A stretch of DNA of 13,619 nt from Planctomycetota bacterium (GTDB lineage: Bacteria > Planctomycetota > Phycisphaerae > Sedimentisphaerales > Anaerobacaceae): positions 1,856,109-1,869,727 of the forward strand of contig CP070830.1 in assembly GCA_020344865.1 (NCBI GenBank), written 5' to 3'. Under the pieces are notes generated by a model. The model worked only from the letters and a program-made list of their open reading frames with translations. It ran no database searches and was not told the origin of the DNA. The translations under genes and the position numbers were made by a program. This document shows, piece after piece, positions 6,286 through 13,619 of the stretch; within the stretch, counting starts at the first letter, position 1, and each line of letters opens with the position of its first letter.

Positions 6286-7842
6286 TTGAGTACAGCGAAA
6301 AAAAAGGTTTCTCGTGAAATAGGCCTGGAGTTGGGTTCTATCTGCAGCAAGTATTTTCTCAAATCAGAGCACCTGCATTACGGCTATTGGACCGACGGCC
6401 TTCAGGTCGATGTGGCCAATCTACACATCGCCCAGGAAAATTATGTCAACTTCCTGATTTCCCACATCCCCGATGGCGTAACAAGGATCCTCGACGTCGG
6501 CTGTGGCACCGGCCGCATAGCCAAGAGACTCGTTGATATGGGCTATCAGGTGGACTGTGTCTCGCCGAGCCCGTTTCTTAGTAGCCAGGCTCGCGAGCTG
6601 TTGGGCAGCACCAGTCATATCTTTGAATGCTCTTATGAGCAGTTGCAAACGGAAAACCGATACGACCTGATTTTATTCGGAGAGAGTTTTCAATATATTG
6701 TCCCTGAGCACGCAATCAAAAAGACGCTCGACTTTTTAAATCAGGGTGGCTACCTGCTGATCTGCGACGTCTTCAGAAAAGAGACCCCCGGCGAGAGCCC
6801 ACTGCCCGGAGGGCATCCACTGACCGTATTTTATAATATCGTTTCTGAATGTCCCCTTGAGCCTGTTAAGGACTTGGACATTACTGACCAAACCGCACCG
6901 ACACTCGATATTGTAAACGATGTCTTTAAGCAAGTCGTTGGGCCCAGCGTAAACATGGCACAAAGGCTTTTGGACAGCAGATACCCCTATATGTCAAAGT
7001 TTCTAAAGTGGTTCTACAGAAAGAAAATTGAAAAAATTAACAGAAAGTATTTTAGCGGCGAGAAAACCGGCGAAAACTTCAGAAAGTTTAAATCCTACCG
7101 GCTCTTGCTCTATAGAAAAATTCTCCTCAAACAAACCCGCCGGCTCGATTCCACAGATGCTGATGCCGGGGCCGTCGCTTTAAATCTCCAGGAAAAGACC
7201 AAAATCGGCGCCATAAAGACATTAGCCAACTCCAAGCGCATTCGTCGGATTCTAAAGTTTCTAAGCAAGCAGCGGACCTTAGCGCTGATATTGGCATTTG
7301 CAGTTGTTGTCGTGGGCAACATCATCACCGGTGAAAAACCTCATGAGCTGTTTTCGCCCGAGGTTTCCGCCACGGCTGTCGCCGGTGCCCTGCTGCTTGT
7401 CGCCGGCGTTCTGCTCAGGTGCTGGGCGCAGGGCCATTCGGCGAAGAGCAGCCTGCGTACTAATGGCCCCTACGCAATTGTCCGACACCCCTTGCATCTT
7501 GGCTCATTGCTGATAACTGCTGGGGCACTTTTCCAACTCAACGACTGGTTGGACTGGATGCTGGTCTTATCCGTGTTCTCTATATTCTATGGAGCCGCGA
7601 TTATCTATGATGAAAGGGCACTCGAAAGGCGATTTGCGGGGCGATGGCGCGCATATAAGGCCACGACCCCGGCGATAATTCCTTTCTCCCTCAACTGGTC
7701 GTCTCTCACACAAGCTGGTAAATGGAGTTGGAAGACCTACCTGACTACACGCGAATCAAGAGTTACTCCGGTGCTCCTGAGCGTGCCTTTGTTAATAGAA
7801 TTAATGGCGGCCTTTGTATTCGAGGCCATGCTCGGCATCTGA
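6286..7842 (+). CDS. Two-domain methyltransferase: soluble class I domain fused to a membrane ICMT/PEMT-like domain
   Basis: The 518-residue product has two parts. Residues about 12-285 form a class I (Rossmann) SAM-dependent methyltransferase. HYGYW lies at 31-35, SAM-binding motif I ILDVGCGTG at 68-76, and later motifs at YDLILFGESF and GGYLLICDVF. A basic, probably linker region (about 236-330) leads to a membrane domain at about 332-515 with four or five hydrophobic segments. This domain carries the ICMT/phospholipid-methyltransferase signature GPYAIVRHPLHLG (RHP at 400-402), a YDE at 441-443 in place of the usual EE, and a conserved ending (RWRAYKATTPAIIP). Both domains look intact, so the protein could act twice on a lipid or isoprenoid-linked substrate; that is inference and the substrate is unknown. 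The start is TTG at 6286, chosen from the promoter and the ribosome site. The gene is alone and convergent with dacB. Confidence 0.82.
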   Translation: MSTAKKKVSREIGLELGSICSKYFLKSEHLHYGYWTDGLQVDVANLHIAQENYVNFLISHIPDGVTRILDVGCGTGRIAKRLVDMGYQVDCVSPSPFLSSQARELLGSTSHIFECSYEQLQTENRYDLILFGESFQYIVPEHAIKKTLDFLNQGGYLLICDVFRKETPGESPLPGGHPLTVFYNIVSECPLEPVKDLDITDQTAPTLDIVNDVFKQVVGPSVNMAQRLLDSRYPYMSKFLKWFYRKKIEKINRKYFSGEKTGENFRKFKSYRLLLYRKILLKQTRRLDSTDADAGAVALNLQEKTKIGAIKTLANSKRIRRILKFLSKQRTLALILAFAVVVVGNIITGEKPHELFSPEVSATAVAGALLLVAGVLLRCWAQGHSAKSSLRTNGPYAIVRHPLHLGSLLITAGALFQLNDWLDWMLVLSVFSIFYGAAIIYDERALERRFAGRWRAYKATTPAIIPFSLNWSSLTQAGKWSWKTYLTTRESRVTPVLLSVPLLIELMAAFVFEAMLGI

Positions 7843-7898
7843 TTCTAATCTGTTTAGCGCAAAACACCTTACCTTGACGAACAGCTCTTTGACGAATA
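7843..7898. other. Convergent intergenic gap between the methyltransferase and dacB
   Basis: The gap is 56 bp if dacB originally ended at 7899. It contains two copies of TTGACGAA (7874-7881 and 7889-7896), 15 bp apart. I see no stable hairpin with a T-run in either direction, so termination here is not explained by an obvious intrinsic terminator. Confidence 0.5.
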
Positions 7899-7988
7899 CT
7901 AACCGCCGTCCACAATTGCCTTTGCTATATCATTAATCGCCCCGCGCGTCTTGCCGTTGGTGTTGTTCGCCAAAATGGAGAATATTTA
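7899..7988 (-). pseudogene. dacB: Stranded C-terminus of dacB beyond the in-frame TAA
   Basis: Reading on in frame from the TAA at 7986-7988 gives 28 sense codons and then TAG at 7899-7901. The translation starts IFSILANNTNGKTRG and ends DIAKAIVDGG. This matches the conserved final beta-strand (FSILxNN) and last helix of PBP4-type enzymes, at the expected distance after KTG. The simplest reading is a single-base nonsense change, for example from a tyrosine codon. An error in the sequence is equally possible. TAA is an ordinary stop elsewhere in the window (the end of the DUF5107/TPR gene), so a reassigned code is not supported. Confidence 0.75.
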
Positions 7989-9305
7989 GTCCTTCCCCCC
8001 CGCCGTGCATACCCCCGAAAATGTTTTGGCCTTCTCGATGTACCCCGTCTTGCCGAGAATTTTCCCTTTATACTTTTGCTCTTTGAAATACCTCGCAATC
8101 GTCCCGTCCACCCCCCCTACCGCAAGCGACTCTTTGTACAATTGCCGGTTCCTGCTTTTATAAACGTCTCGCAAAACTTTTGTTATGGCATTTGCGCTTA
8201 GCCTGTTTTCCCTGCTAAGCCCACTGCCGTCGTCAATGTTGAATTCACTCCTGTCGATGCCAAGTCCCAGCATATATCGCTCAATCAGCTCTCGTCCCTT
8301 TGACCAGCTGCCACCCCTGCCCTCCTGCCCCGCCTCGGCCGCCATCGTCTTAACAAGCGACTCCGCCGCTAATCCGAAACTGTCCTTGTTGCACCTCGCC
8401 AAGCAGTCACTCATCGTTGTCCTGTACTCCCTGAGTATCTTCATCTTGCAGTTCGCGGGCGCCGACTTTTCCAATAGCTGCCCCTTCGCATCTATACCTG
8501 CCCTGCCCAAATGCTCCGCCAACAAATACCCGAAGAATACCGCCGGTCTCTCAATCGCGACCGCGAACGGCCCCGCCTGCCGCCTGCATTTGCCGCGAAT
8601 GACAATCTTGTTGATTTCTTCGTTTCTGTAAGCCCCCACAGCGCTTTTGCCCTTCCGTATCGCTGTAACTTCATTGACAACATTTACAAAACCCGTCTCC
8701 GGCTCGACAACAACTTCCACCCTGCCTCCGGTATTTTTCGTGGTGATATCTATGCAGTTGCCGTTGAAATTCAGCCCGCTCACTTCACACGCATAATAAC
8801 GGTTCAGCTCGTCTCTTGGCCAGCTCGGGTGCACCCGCTCATCGTCGAATATACTGCTGTCGACTACAATATCATTGACCTTCCTTACGCCGTTTCGTTT
8901 TAGCGCCTCTGTTATATCTTCGAACATCCACCCGACCCCCCTGCCGTACTTCTCGTCCGTCGCCTTATCGCCCAAAAGCGGGTCGCCCCCCCCTGCCACT
9001 ACAAGCGTATTGCCGCACAGCCCCACCCTCGTCCTGAATTCATAATTCGGCCCTAAGTATTTAAGTGCCGCTGCGCTGGTTATTATCTTCATATTCGAGG
9101 CCGGTATCATGGCCTCTCTCGCGTTGTGCCGGTACACCGTCTTGCCCGACCCGGCCTCTATAATCTGAATGCCAAATCGAACGTTCTTCTGCGAGCTTTG
9201 TTTGATTATCCCGTTGATGCGACTGCCAAGCCCCCCCGCCGCTGACCCCGCCAAACAAATGCTCAAAACATACGCTGCAAATAATTTTTTCATCCCAATC
9301 TTCAT
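7986..9305 (-). CDS. dacB: D-alanyl-D-alanine carboxypeptidase/endopeptidase (PBP4 type, S13), ended early by an in-frame TAA
   Basis: This is a periplasmic serine peptidase family that trims peptidoglycan peptides. Numbering is from the ATG at 9305 (439 residues to the stop). A signal peptide covers about 1-23 (KKLFAAYVLSICLAGSAAG). The SxxK motif is Ser70-Asn-Met-Lys73 in PASNMK. KTG is at 419-421, and DGSGLSREN at 359-367 is typical of the family. Two things are odd. The position of the SxN motif reads SFG (309-311, in NKDSFGLAAE), so the usual Asn is Gly. The frame stops 18 residues after KTG, although the next 28 codons in the same frame encode the family's C-terminus. Activity is therefore doubtful. 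The start could instead be the ATG at 9293. The gene lies 99 bp downstream of the tolC-like gene on the same strand. Confidence 0.85.
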   Translation of the reverse strand: MKIGMKKLFAAYVLSICLAGSAAGGLGSRINGIIKQSSQKNVRFGIQIIEAGSGKTVYRHNAREAMIPASNMKIITSAAALKYLGPNYEFRTRVGLCGNTLVVAGGGDPLLGDKATDEKYGRGVGWMFEDITEALKRNGVRKVNDIVVDSSIFDDERVHPSWPRDELNRYYACEVSGLNFNGNCIDITTKNTGGRVEVVVEPETGFVNVVNEVTAIRKGKSAVGAYRNEEINKIVIRGKCRRQAGPFAVAIERPAVFFGYLLAEHLGRAGIDAKGQLLEKSAPANCKMKILREYRTTMSDCLARCNKDSFGLAAESLVKTMAAEAGQEGRGGSWSKGRELIERYMLGLGIDRSEFNIDDGSGLSRENRLSANAITKVLRDVYKSRNRQLYKESLAVGGVDGTIARYFKEQKYKGKILGKTGYIEKAKTFSGVCTAGGKD

Positions 9306-9315
9306 AAGCCCCCGT

Positions 9316-9344
9316 CTATTACCATAACTGCCGTCAATATTCAA
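9316..9344 (-). promoter_or_regulatory. Weak candidate promoter of dacB
   Basis: On the minus strand, TTGAAT (9339-9344) and TAATAG (9316-9321) are separated by 17 bp. Predicted transcription would start near 9309, only a few nt before the ATG at 9305 and about 16 nt before the ATG at 9293. The match is poorer than for the other promoters in the window. Confidence 0.3.
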
Positions 9345-9404
9345 GCAAAGAACCCTGTTTTTAAGCGATTATCCGACTTTTCAGCAAAACTCCCGCCCGG
9401 TCAT

Positions 9405-11048
9405 CTATCGGGACACGGGTACAATTGGTTCCCACCACACCTTCGCAGCACCTAACAGTGTCCCCGTCGCAAACGCCAAATCAACCTGCGCTATTTGATA
9501 CTCCCCCAATGCCCGAATCTCCGCGCTCTGAGCCTCTGCAAACTTTGTCTGAGCGTCAAGAACGTCCGTCGACGTCCGCAGACCAAGTTCGAACTGCCTC
9601 TTCTCCGCCTTAAAAAGCCTCCCCGCCAGAACCGTGTTCTGTCTGCTCGCCAAAATACGCTGCCAGTTCGCCTCAAGCTGGTCCACCGCATCAAGAACCT
9701 CGAGTTCGATAAGTGTCTGCCGCCTCTCACGCGTCGACAACCGTTGCCTCCGCTGATAAAATGCCTGCCGTAGGCGGCTCTTCGCCGCCTCATTCCCCAG
9801 TGGCACCATAACCCGCAGCCCGAAGGAATGGTCCTCAAATCTCTTGTCGTAAAGCAAATCGTACGCGTCACTCCTCGTCGGACCAAGACCGTTTATATTG
9901 TAAGTATAATCCAAAGTCACCACGGGAAGAGCCTGGTTCCGCATAAAGTCAATCGTGCTGATGTCCTTCGCAAGTTCCAGCTCCAGCTCTAGCATCTCCA
10001 TACGATTCTCAATACCGGCCGCAACCATCCGCTCATCGTCCAGTTCATAATGAACCGGGTCCGGCTCAGTGGCGGCAATTAACACCGTAGGTGTCTGCGT
10101 CTCCAACCCCGGCTTGTTCAGAATCTGCTTGAGCTCACGCTCTCTGTCGCGAACGCTGTTCTCCGCCACGATAATCCCTTCCAGCCGCTCAGCCACACCC
10201 GCCTCCGCACGTATTACCTCCACCAGCGCCCGCTCACCCAACTCCACAAAACGCCGCGCCTGTTCAAGCTGTGCCTGCGCCAAATCGTACTGCTGCTTCC
10301 GCACCACTAGCTCCCGCCGCGCCGCGTAAAGACGCCAGTATGCCCGGTCAACCGCCGCTAACACCCGTATCACCTCCAGCTTCGTCTGCGACTCAATTAT
10401 CTGCCGGTCATACTCCGCAATACGAATCGAGTGTCTATTCGCCCGGTTCCCCGCATTGCGCAGCAGCGGCTGGCTGATCGAAACCGAAAAATCAGTACTG
10501 TATTCAGGGTTAAGCGCTTCACTGAACTCGGAAAAAATCTCGTCCGTCTTGGTGCGCCGGTCAATAACGTCAAAACTCACTGTCCCCCCGGTCCGCAGCG
10601 GCATCCGAACACCAAGGCCTACGCCTGAACTGTCTATTTGCGTGCCGGCCAGCTTTGTTGATTGAGGCGTATCCATCTTGGAATACGAAATATCAGAAAC
10701 AAACGCCCACTCAAACTTCGCCTCCTCTTCACTGACACGCTCCGCCGCGACGGCCGGACTTACAAGCTGAACCTTAAGACTGAGATTATTGACCAGAGCC
10801 AGCGCACGCGCCTCCTCCAGCGTAAGCTCGAGCTTCTCCGCCGCCGCTTCATTCACCTCCGCCGGCGGCTCCTCCTCGGCTTCCATTTGTTCCAAATCAA
10901 GCACTTCTATCTGACGAACCTTCTCCGCCGGTACCTCCATCTCGTAAAACTCTTCCTCGCTGCCTATTTGTTCACACCCGCCGACTGCCAGCAGAACCAA
11001 CCACGCAAAAAACACAAAATACTCTCTAACAAAGATTCGTCTACTCAT
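9405..11048 (-). CDS. TolC-like outer-membrane efflux lipoprotein, 547 residues
   Basis: This is the outer-membrane channel of a tripartite exporter (OEP/TolC family). The N-terminus has a hydrophobic signal (YFVFFAWLVLLAVGG) ending in a plausible lipobox with Cys25, so it is probably lipid-anchored. The residue after Cys is Glu, which does not indicate inner-membrane retention. An acid-rich linker (about 30-72) follows. Two OEP repeats come next, with long helical stretches (for example YDLAQAQLEQARRFVELGER and RLFKAEKRQFELGLRTSTDV) and beta-strand parts with Pro and Gly (SISQPLLRNAG). The frame is open to 11129, but the ATG at 11048 gives the signal peptide and overlaps the permease stop as ATGAGTAG. 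It is the last gene of the operon. The substrate is unknown. Confidence 0.9.
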   Translation of the reverse strand: MSRRIFVREYFVFFAWLVLLAVGGCEQIGSEEEFYEMEVPAEKVRQIEVLDLEQMEAEEEPPAEVNEAAAEKLELTLEEARALALVNNLSLKVQLVSPAVAAERVSEEEAKFEWAFVSDISYSKMDTPQSTKLAGTQIDSSGVGLGVRMPLRTGGTVSFDVIDRRTKTDEIFSEFSEALNPEYSTDFSVSISQPLLRNAGNRANRHSIRIAEYDRQIIESQTKLEVIRVLAAVDRAYWRLYAARRELVVRKQQYDLAQAQLEQARRFVELGERALVEVIRAEAGVAERLEGIIVAENSVRDRERELKQILNKPGLETQTPTVLIAATEPDPVHYELDDERMVAAGIENRMEMLELELELAKDISTIDFMRNQALPVVTLDYTYNINGLGPTRSDAYDLLYDKRFEDHSFGLRVMVPLGNEAAKSRLRQAFYQRRQRLSTRERRQTLIELEVLDAVDQLEANWQRILASRQNTVLAGRLFKAEKRQFELGLRTSTDVLDAQTKFAEAQSAEIRALGEYQIAQVDLAFATGTLLGAAKVWWEPIVPVSR

Positions 11049-12294
11049 GCCTAAGAGCCTCAATAGGGTCAAGTCTGGCCGCCTTAATCGCCGGAAACAT
11101 CCCGAAACAAACCCCCACCGAACCCGCAAAACCGAACGAAAGTGCTATCGCCCAGACCGGAATATATGTCTTCTCCAGAAGAGGGTTTATCCCAGCTATC
11201 CCTAACGTCAAAAGCTTGCCTACGCCCACACCGACAAGCCCACCCACAAAGCAAAGAATAACCGCTTCAACAAGAAACTGTGTCAGAATTGCCGACCTTC
11301 TCGCCCCGACCGCTTTTCGAAGTCCTATCTCCCGCGTCCGCTCCGATATCGATACAAGCATGATGTTCATGATTCCAACGCCGCCGACAAGAAGCGAGAT
11401 TCCCACGATTCCACCAGCCACTAACGTCACCACAAGTGCTATCTCATTAAATGTCTTTATCGCGCTCTTAAGTGATTCGACCCTGAATGTGTCGTGGTCA
11501 CCCGGTTTGATTCGACGCGCACGACGCAGAAAAAACTTTATCTCCGCAACCGCCTCTTCGAGCATCTCCGTTGATTTACTCTCCGCCAGAGCCATAATCC
11601 ACGGCTTGCCGAACTTGGAACTCATCTTAAAAGGAATAATGGCCTCATAGTCCTCCCGACTGCTCCCCCCTAACTCCAGTTGCGCTCGTCGTTCGATGAC
11701 CCCGACAATGCGAAACGTATTATAGCCGATACGAATCGATTCGCCGATGCAGTCTTTGTCCATCCGAAGCTTGTCGCGCAGTTGAGGCTCCACCAGGCAG
11801 ACCGGCCGACCCTCATCAATTATCGAAAACTTTCTGCCGAGAACCATCGGCCGGTTTTCAACCTCGTGCCACGATGGTTCCACTCCGACTATACGCACAT
11901 CCTTTGCAGACCTTTCGCCGTACCGAACGTTCTGTCCCGTATAGCTTATGCGACTGCATCTGGCCAGAGAAGGACAATGATCGAGTATGTCCTCAAACTC
12001 CTCGGCCTTAAACCGAAAATGCCACCAGGGAAGATGGCTCTGTGGTCCTTTGTCCGGCCTTTGCGGCTGAACAATTATGGTATTGCTTCCGAATGTCTCG
12101 ACCTGGCTCAGTATTTGGGCCTTCAGACCTGTCAGCGCCGCGATTACTGCCGTCACCGATGCAACACCAATCACAATCCCAATCGTCGTTAGCAGCGACC
12201 GCATCTTGTTCGCCCAGATTTGACTAAGCGCAAGATACATGCTCTGATACAAAAGCTGCACAAAAACAAGTGGTGCCGAAAGCAGTGCCTTCAT
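11041..12294 (-). CDS. MacB/FtsX-type ABC transporter permease, 417 residues
   Basis: This is the membrane subunit of a MacB-type ABC system, which uses ATP hydrolysis to drive periplasmic movements rather than direct transmembrane pumping. The layout is that of the family: one N-terminal helix (about 33-55), a periplasmic domain (about 60-280), and three C-terminal helices (about 285-312, 338-368 and 378-402). The conserved cytoplasmic loop ISERTREIGLRKAVGAR is at 317-332, and the tail reads PAIKAARLDPIEALRHE. The ATPase is a separate protein, unlike E. coli MacB where the two are fused. The start ATG overlaps the ATPase stop (ATGA) and has a GGGAGG upstream. The stop overlaps the start of the tolC-like gene. 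Family members export macrolides, lipoproteins or peptides; the substrate here cannot be told from sequence. Confidence 0.93.
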   Translation of the reverse strand: MKALLSAPLVFVQLLYQSMYLALSQIWANKMRSLLTTIGIVIGVASVTAVIAALTGLKAQILSQVETFGSNTIIVQPQRPDKGPQSHLPWWHFRFKAEEFEDILDHCPSLARCSRISYTGQNVRYGERSAKDVRIVGVEPSWHEVENRPMVLGRKFSIIDEGRPVCLVEPQLRDKLRMDKDCIGESIRIGYNTFRIVGVIERRAQLELGGSSREDYEAIIPFKMSSKFGKPWIMALAESKSTEMLEEAVAEIKFFLRRARRIKPGDHDTFRVESLKSAIKTFNEIALVVTLVAGGIVGISLLVGGVGIMNIMLVSISERTREIGLRKAVGARRSAILTQFLVEAVILCFVGGLVGVGVGKLLTLGIAGINPLLEKTYIPVWAIALSFGFAGSVGVCFGMFPAIKAARLDPIEALRHE

Positions 12295-13034
12295 AACATC
12301 TTGCCCTCCCCATCGCCCCTGCCGATTATGTCGTCTTCCGCCGCCAGGTCACTGCAGATATGCCCGTCCTCTAAACGAATTATTCGTTTGGTATGTTTGG
12401 CCACATGCTCCTCGTGCGTCACCATAACTATGGTCTGGCCTTCCCGGTGAAGCTGGTCGAATAATTCGAGGATACTCTCGCTCGTCTTGCTGTCCAGATT
12501 CCCCGTGGGCTCATCTGCAAGTAAAATGCTCGGGTCGCACACAAGTGCCCTCGCGATGGCCACACGCTGCTTCTCACCGCCCGACAGCTGGTTCGGCCTG
12601 TGTTTTATTCTCCCGCCTAAGCCCACCCGCTCCAGAGCCTTCTTCGCGCGTCTTCGCCGCGATAGCCACCCGTCCCGCGAATAAATCAACGGTATCTCCA
12701 CATTCCTAAGTGCCGTCAACTGCCCCAGCAGCTCGAAAGATTGAAAAACAAAACCTATCCGCTCGTTTCTGACCCGCGCCAGCTCCGCGTCACTAAGCCG
12801 CGTCGTGTCCTGCCCGTCCAGCTCGTAGTACCCCGAACTCGCCCTGTCAAGGCACCCCAGCACGTTCATCAGAGTGCTCTTGCCCGAGCCGGATTGACCC
12901 ATCACCGCCACGTACTCGTTCTCATAAAGTCTCAGGCTGATTCCGTCAAGCGCGTGGATGCGCTCGACACCAACCTTGTAAATCCGCCTGACGTTATCGA
13001 GTCGAATTATTAACTTGCCGTTGCCTGCGCTCAT
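12291..13034 (-). CDS. ABC transporter ATP-binding protein, MacB/LolD type, 247 residues
   Basis: This is the ATPase subunit partnering the downstream permease. All motifs are intact: Walker A GQSGSGKST (46-54), Q-loop Gln98 in FVFQSFELL, signature LSGGEKQ (150-156), Walker B ILLADEP (170-176) with D-loop GNLDS, and the H-loop His207 in VTHEEH. The NLLxxLTAxxNVEIPL-like stretch after the Q-loop (QLTALRNVEIPLIY) is typical of the MacB/LolD/FtsE group. A Gly/Asp/Glu-rich end (GRGDGEGKML) extends the usual length a little. ATG and the preceding gene's stop overlap as ATGA, with GGAG just upstream, and its own stop overlaps the permease ATG, so the three are translationally coupled. Confidence 0.95.
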   Translation of the reverse strand: MSAGNGKLIIRLDNVRRIYKVGVERIHALDGISLRLYENEYVAVMGQSGSGKSTLMNVLGCLDRASSGYYELDGQDTTRLSDAELARVRNERIGFVFQSFELLGQLTALRNVEIPLIYSRDGWLSRRRRAKKALERVGLGGRIKHRPNQLSGGEKQRVAIARALVCDPSILLADEPTGNLDSKTSESILELFDQLHREGQTIVMVTHEEHVAKHTKRIIRLEDGHICSDLAAEDDIIGRGDGEGKML

Positions 13035-13619
13035 TTCTCCGGTTCATTGGCCTCGGCCTGCTCGCTTTCGGCCTCCTTTTCTGCCTCCACCTCCCGCTCA
13101 TCTTTCAAGTTCTGGTCATGCTTCAGTCCGTCGAGCACCTTATAAGGTCCTACCACTACATTATCCCCCTCGCTGACCCCGGCCGTTATTATCGTATGAG
13201 TCAGGTCGCTCGCCCCTATCTTCACCGGCGTTACCACCGCTTTGCCGTCGTTGTAACGGTAAACCACCGTCGCGTGTGTCTTGCCCTTGTCCAGCTCGGC
13301 ACTGTTGTCCCTAATCTCCAGAGGCAGACTGTCAACCTCGCGTGCCAGCACCGCCTGGCTCGGGACCTTGATGATATCGCTGTGCTTGCGGGTCTCGATA
13401 TCAACATCCGCCGTCAGACCCGAGTATAGCTTGCTTACATTCGGGTCATTCTCCAGAAGTATCTCCGTCCTGAAGTACTTCGTCCGGTTCTCCGACCACC
13501 TGTGCGTTAGCGCTATCGAATCAACCGTACCCTTAAGCTCGACATCCTCGAACGCCTGAACGTAAACCTTCGCCTCCTGACCTACCTTCAGCTCGCCGAT
13601 ATCCGCCTCGTCGACCTGA
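13031..13619 (-). CDS. Membrane-fusion (HlyD/MacA-like) periplasmic adaptor, C-terminal part
   Basis: The visible 195 residues are open to the right edge, so the true start lies outside the window. The sequence shows the beta-barrel and membrane-proximal parts of an RND/ABC adaptor. It opens QVDEADIGELKVGQEA, then YSGLTADVDIETRKHSDIIK, then VPSQAVLAREV, and later GVSEGDNVVVGPYKVLDGL. These match the family's order. The last 30 or so residues form an unusual charged tail rich in Glu, Lys and Ala, ending EANEPEK. The adaptor would link the permease to the TolC-like channel. It is the first visible gene of the operon and its stop overlaps the ATPase ATG (ATGA). The operon promoter is not in the window. 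Confidence 0.9.
   Translation of the reverse strand, partial: QVDEADIGELKVGQEAKVYVQAFEDVELKGTVDSIALTHRWSENRTKYFRTEILLENDPNVSKLYSGLTADVDIETRKHSDIIKVPSQAVLAREVDSLPLEIRDNSAELDKGKTHATVVYRYNDGKAVVTPVKIGASDLTHTIITAGVSEGDNVVVGPYKVLDGLKHDQNLKDEREVEAEKEAESEQAEANEPEK

Noticed and set aside
6105..6362. 85-residue minus-strand frame across the intergenic region and the start of the methyltransferase, with a fairly protein-like composition
   Set aside because: It starts with TTG without a ribosome site, overlaps the methyltransferase start by 77 bp on the opposite strand, and contains a perfect promoter of the other strand. I recognise no family. A conserved homolog would reverse this.
7874..7896. Two TTGACGAA copies 15 bp apart between convergent genes
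   Set aside because: Two 8-bp copies in a 56-bp gap can occur by chance. There is no suitable -10 pair or symmetry to suggest a promoter or operator.
7995..8001. Run of seven G (minus strand) near the dacB stop as a programmed or accidental frameshift site
   Set aside because: Adding or removing one G does not give the conserved FSILANN ending; the ending is in the original frame, so a single nonsense change fits better. Two compensating errors remain possible but less simple.
9370..9410. Possible terminator after the tolC-like gene (CCCG/CGGG followed by TTTT)
   Set aside because: The stem has only about four pairs with a 9-nt loop and begins within the last codons. It is not convincing, so readthrough into dacB stays possible.

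Overview
The window looks like chromosomal DNA of a Gram-negative-type (outer-membrane) bacterium. It has a lipid A-type acyltransferase, an outer-membrane TolC-like lipoprotein and a PBP4-type periplasmic peptidase. A secreted protein joining a DUF5107-like domain to a long TPR array, together with the style of the other proteins, suggests Planctomycetota, perhaps the Phycisphaerae. That placement is my inference from protein style, not from a marker gene. I see no rRNA, tRNA, CRISPR array, insertion sequence, phage gene or attachment site.

Layout from left to right. A 50-residue membrane protein (50-202, minus) and sppA (313-1368, minus) each have their own promoter. Divergent from sppA is a large secreted DUF5107/TPR protein (1558-4920, plus). 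It ends 15 bp from the convergent end of an LpxL/HtrB-type acyltransferase (4936-5946, minus). A 339-bp intergenic stretch with divergent promoters leads to a two-domain methyltransferase (6286-7839 plus stop, plus). This joins a soluble Rossmann methyltransferase to a membrane ICMT-type methyltransferase. Convergent with it is dacB (minus), whose reading frame is interrupted by an in-frame TAA 28 codons before its apparent true end. The right third is a tightly coupled minus-strand operon. In transcription order it encodes a membrane-fusion (HlyD/MacA-like) protein that enters from beyond the right edge, an ABC ATPase, a MacB-type permease and a TolC-like outer-membrane lipoprotein. The junctions are ATGA, ATGA and ATGAGTAG overlaps.

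Nearly everything acts in the cell envelope: signal-peptide degradation, lipid acylation, membrane methylation, peptidoglycan trimming and tripartite export. The left-hand genes are mostly single transcription units with promoters close to the housekeeping sigma consensus. These promoters help fix several starts, all of which fall inside longer open frames.

The points most worth following up are the in-frame stop in dacB together with the loss of the SxN asparagine in the same protein, the fusion of two unrelated methyltransferase folds, and an acyltransferase whose promoter implies a leaderless mRNA. I did not find a convincing new multi-gene system; the operon is a recognisable MacAB-TolC-type exporter.
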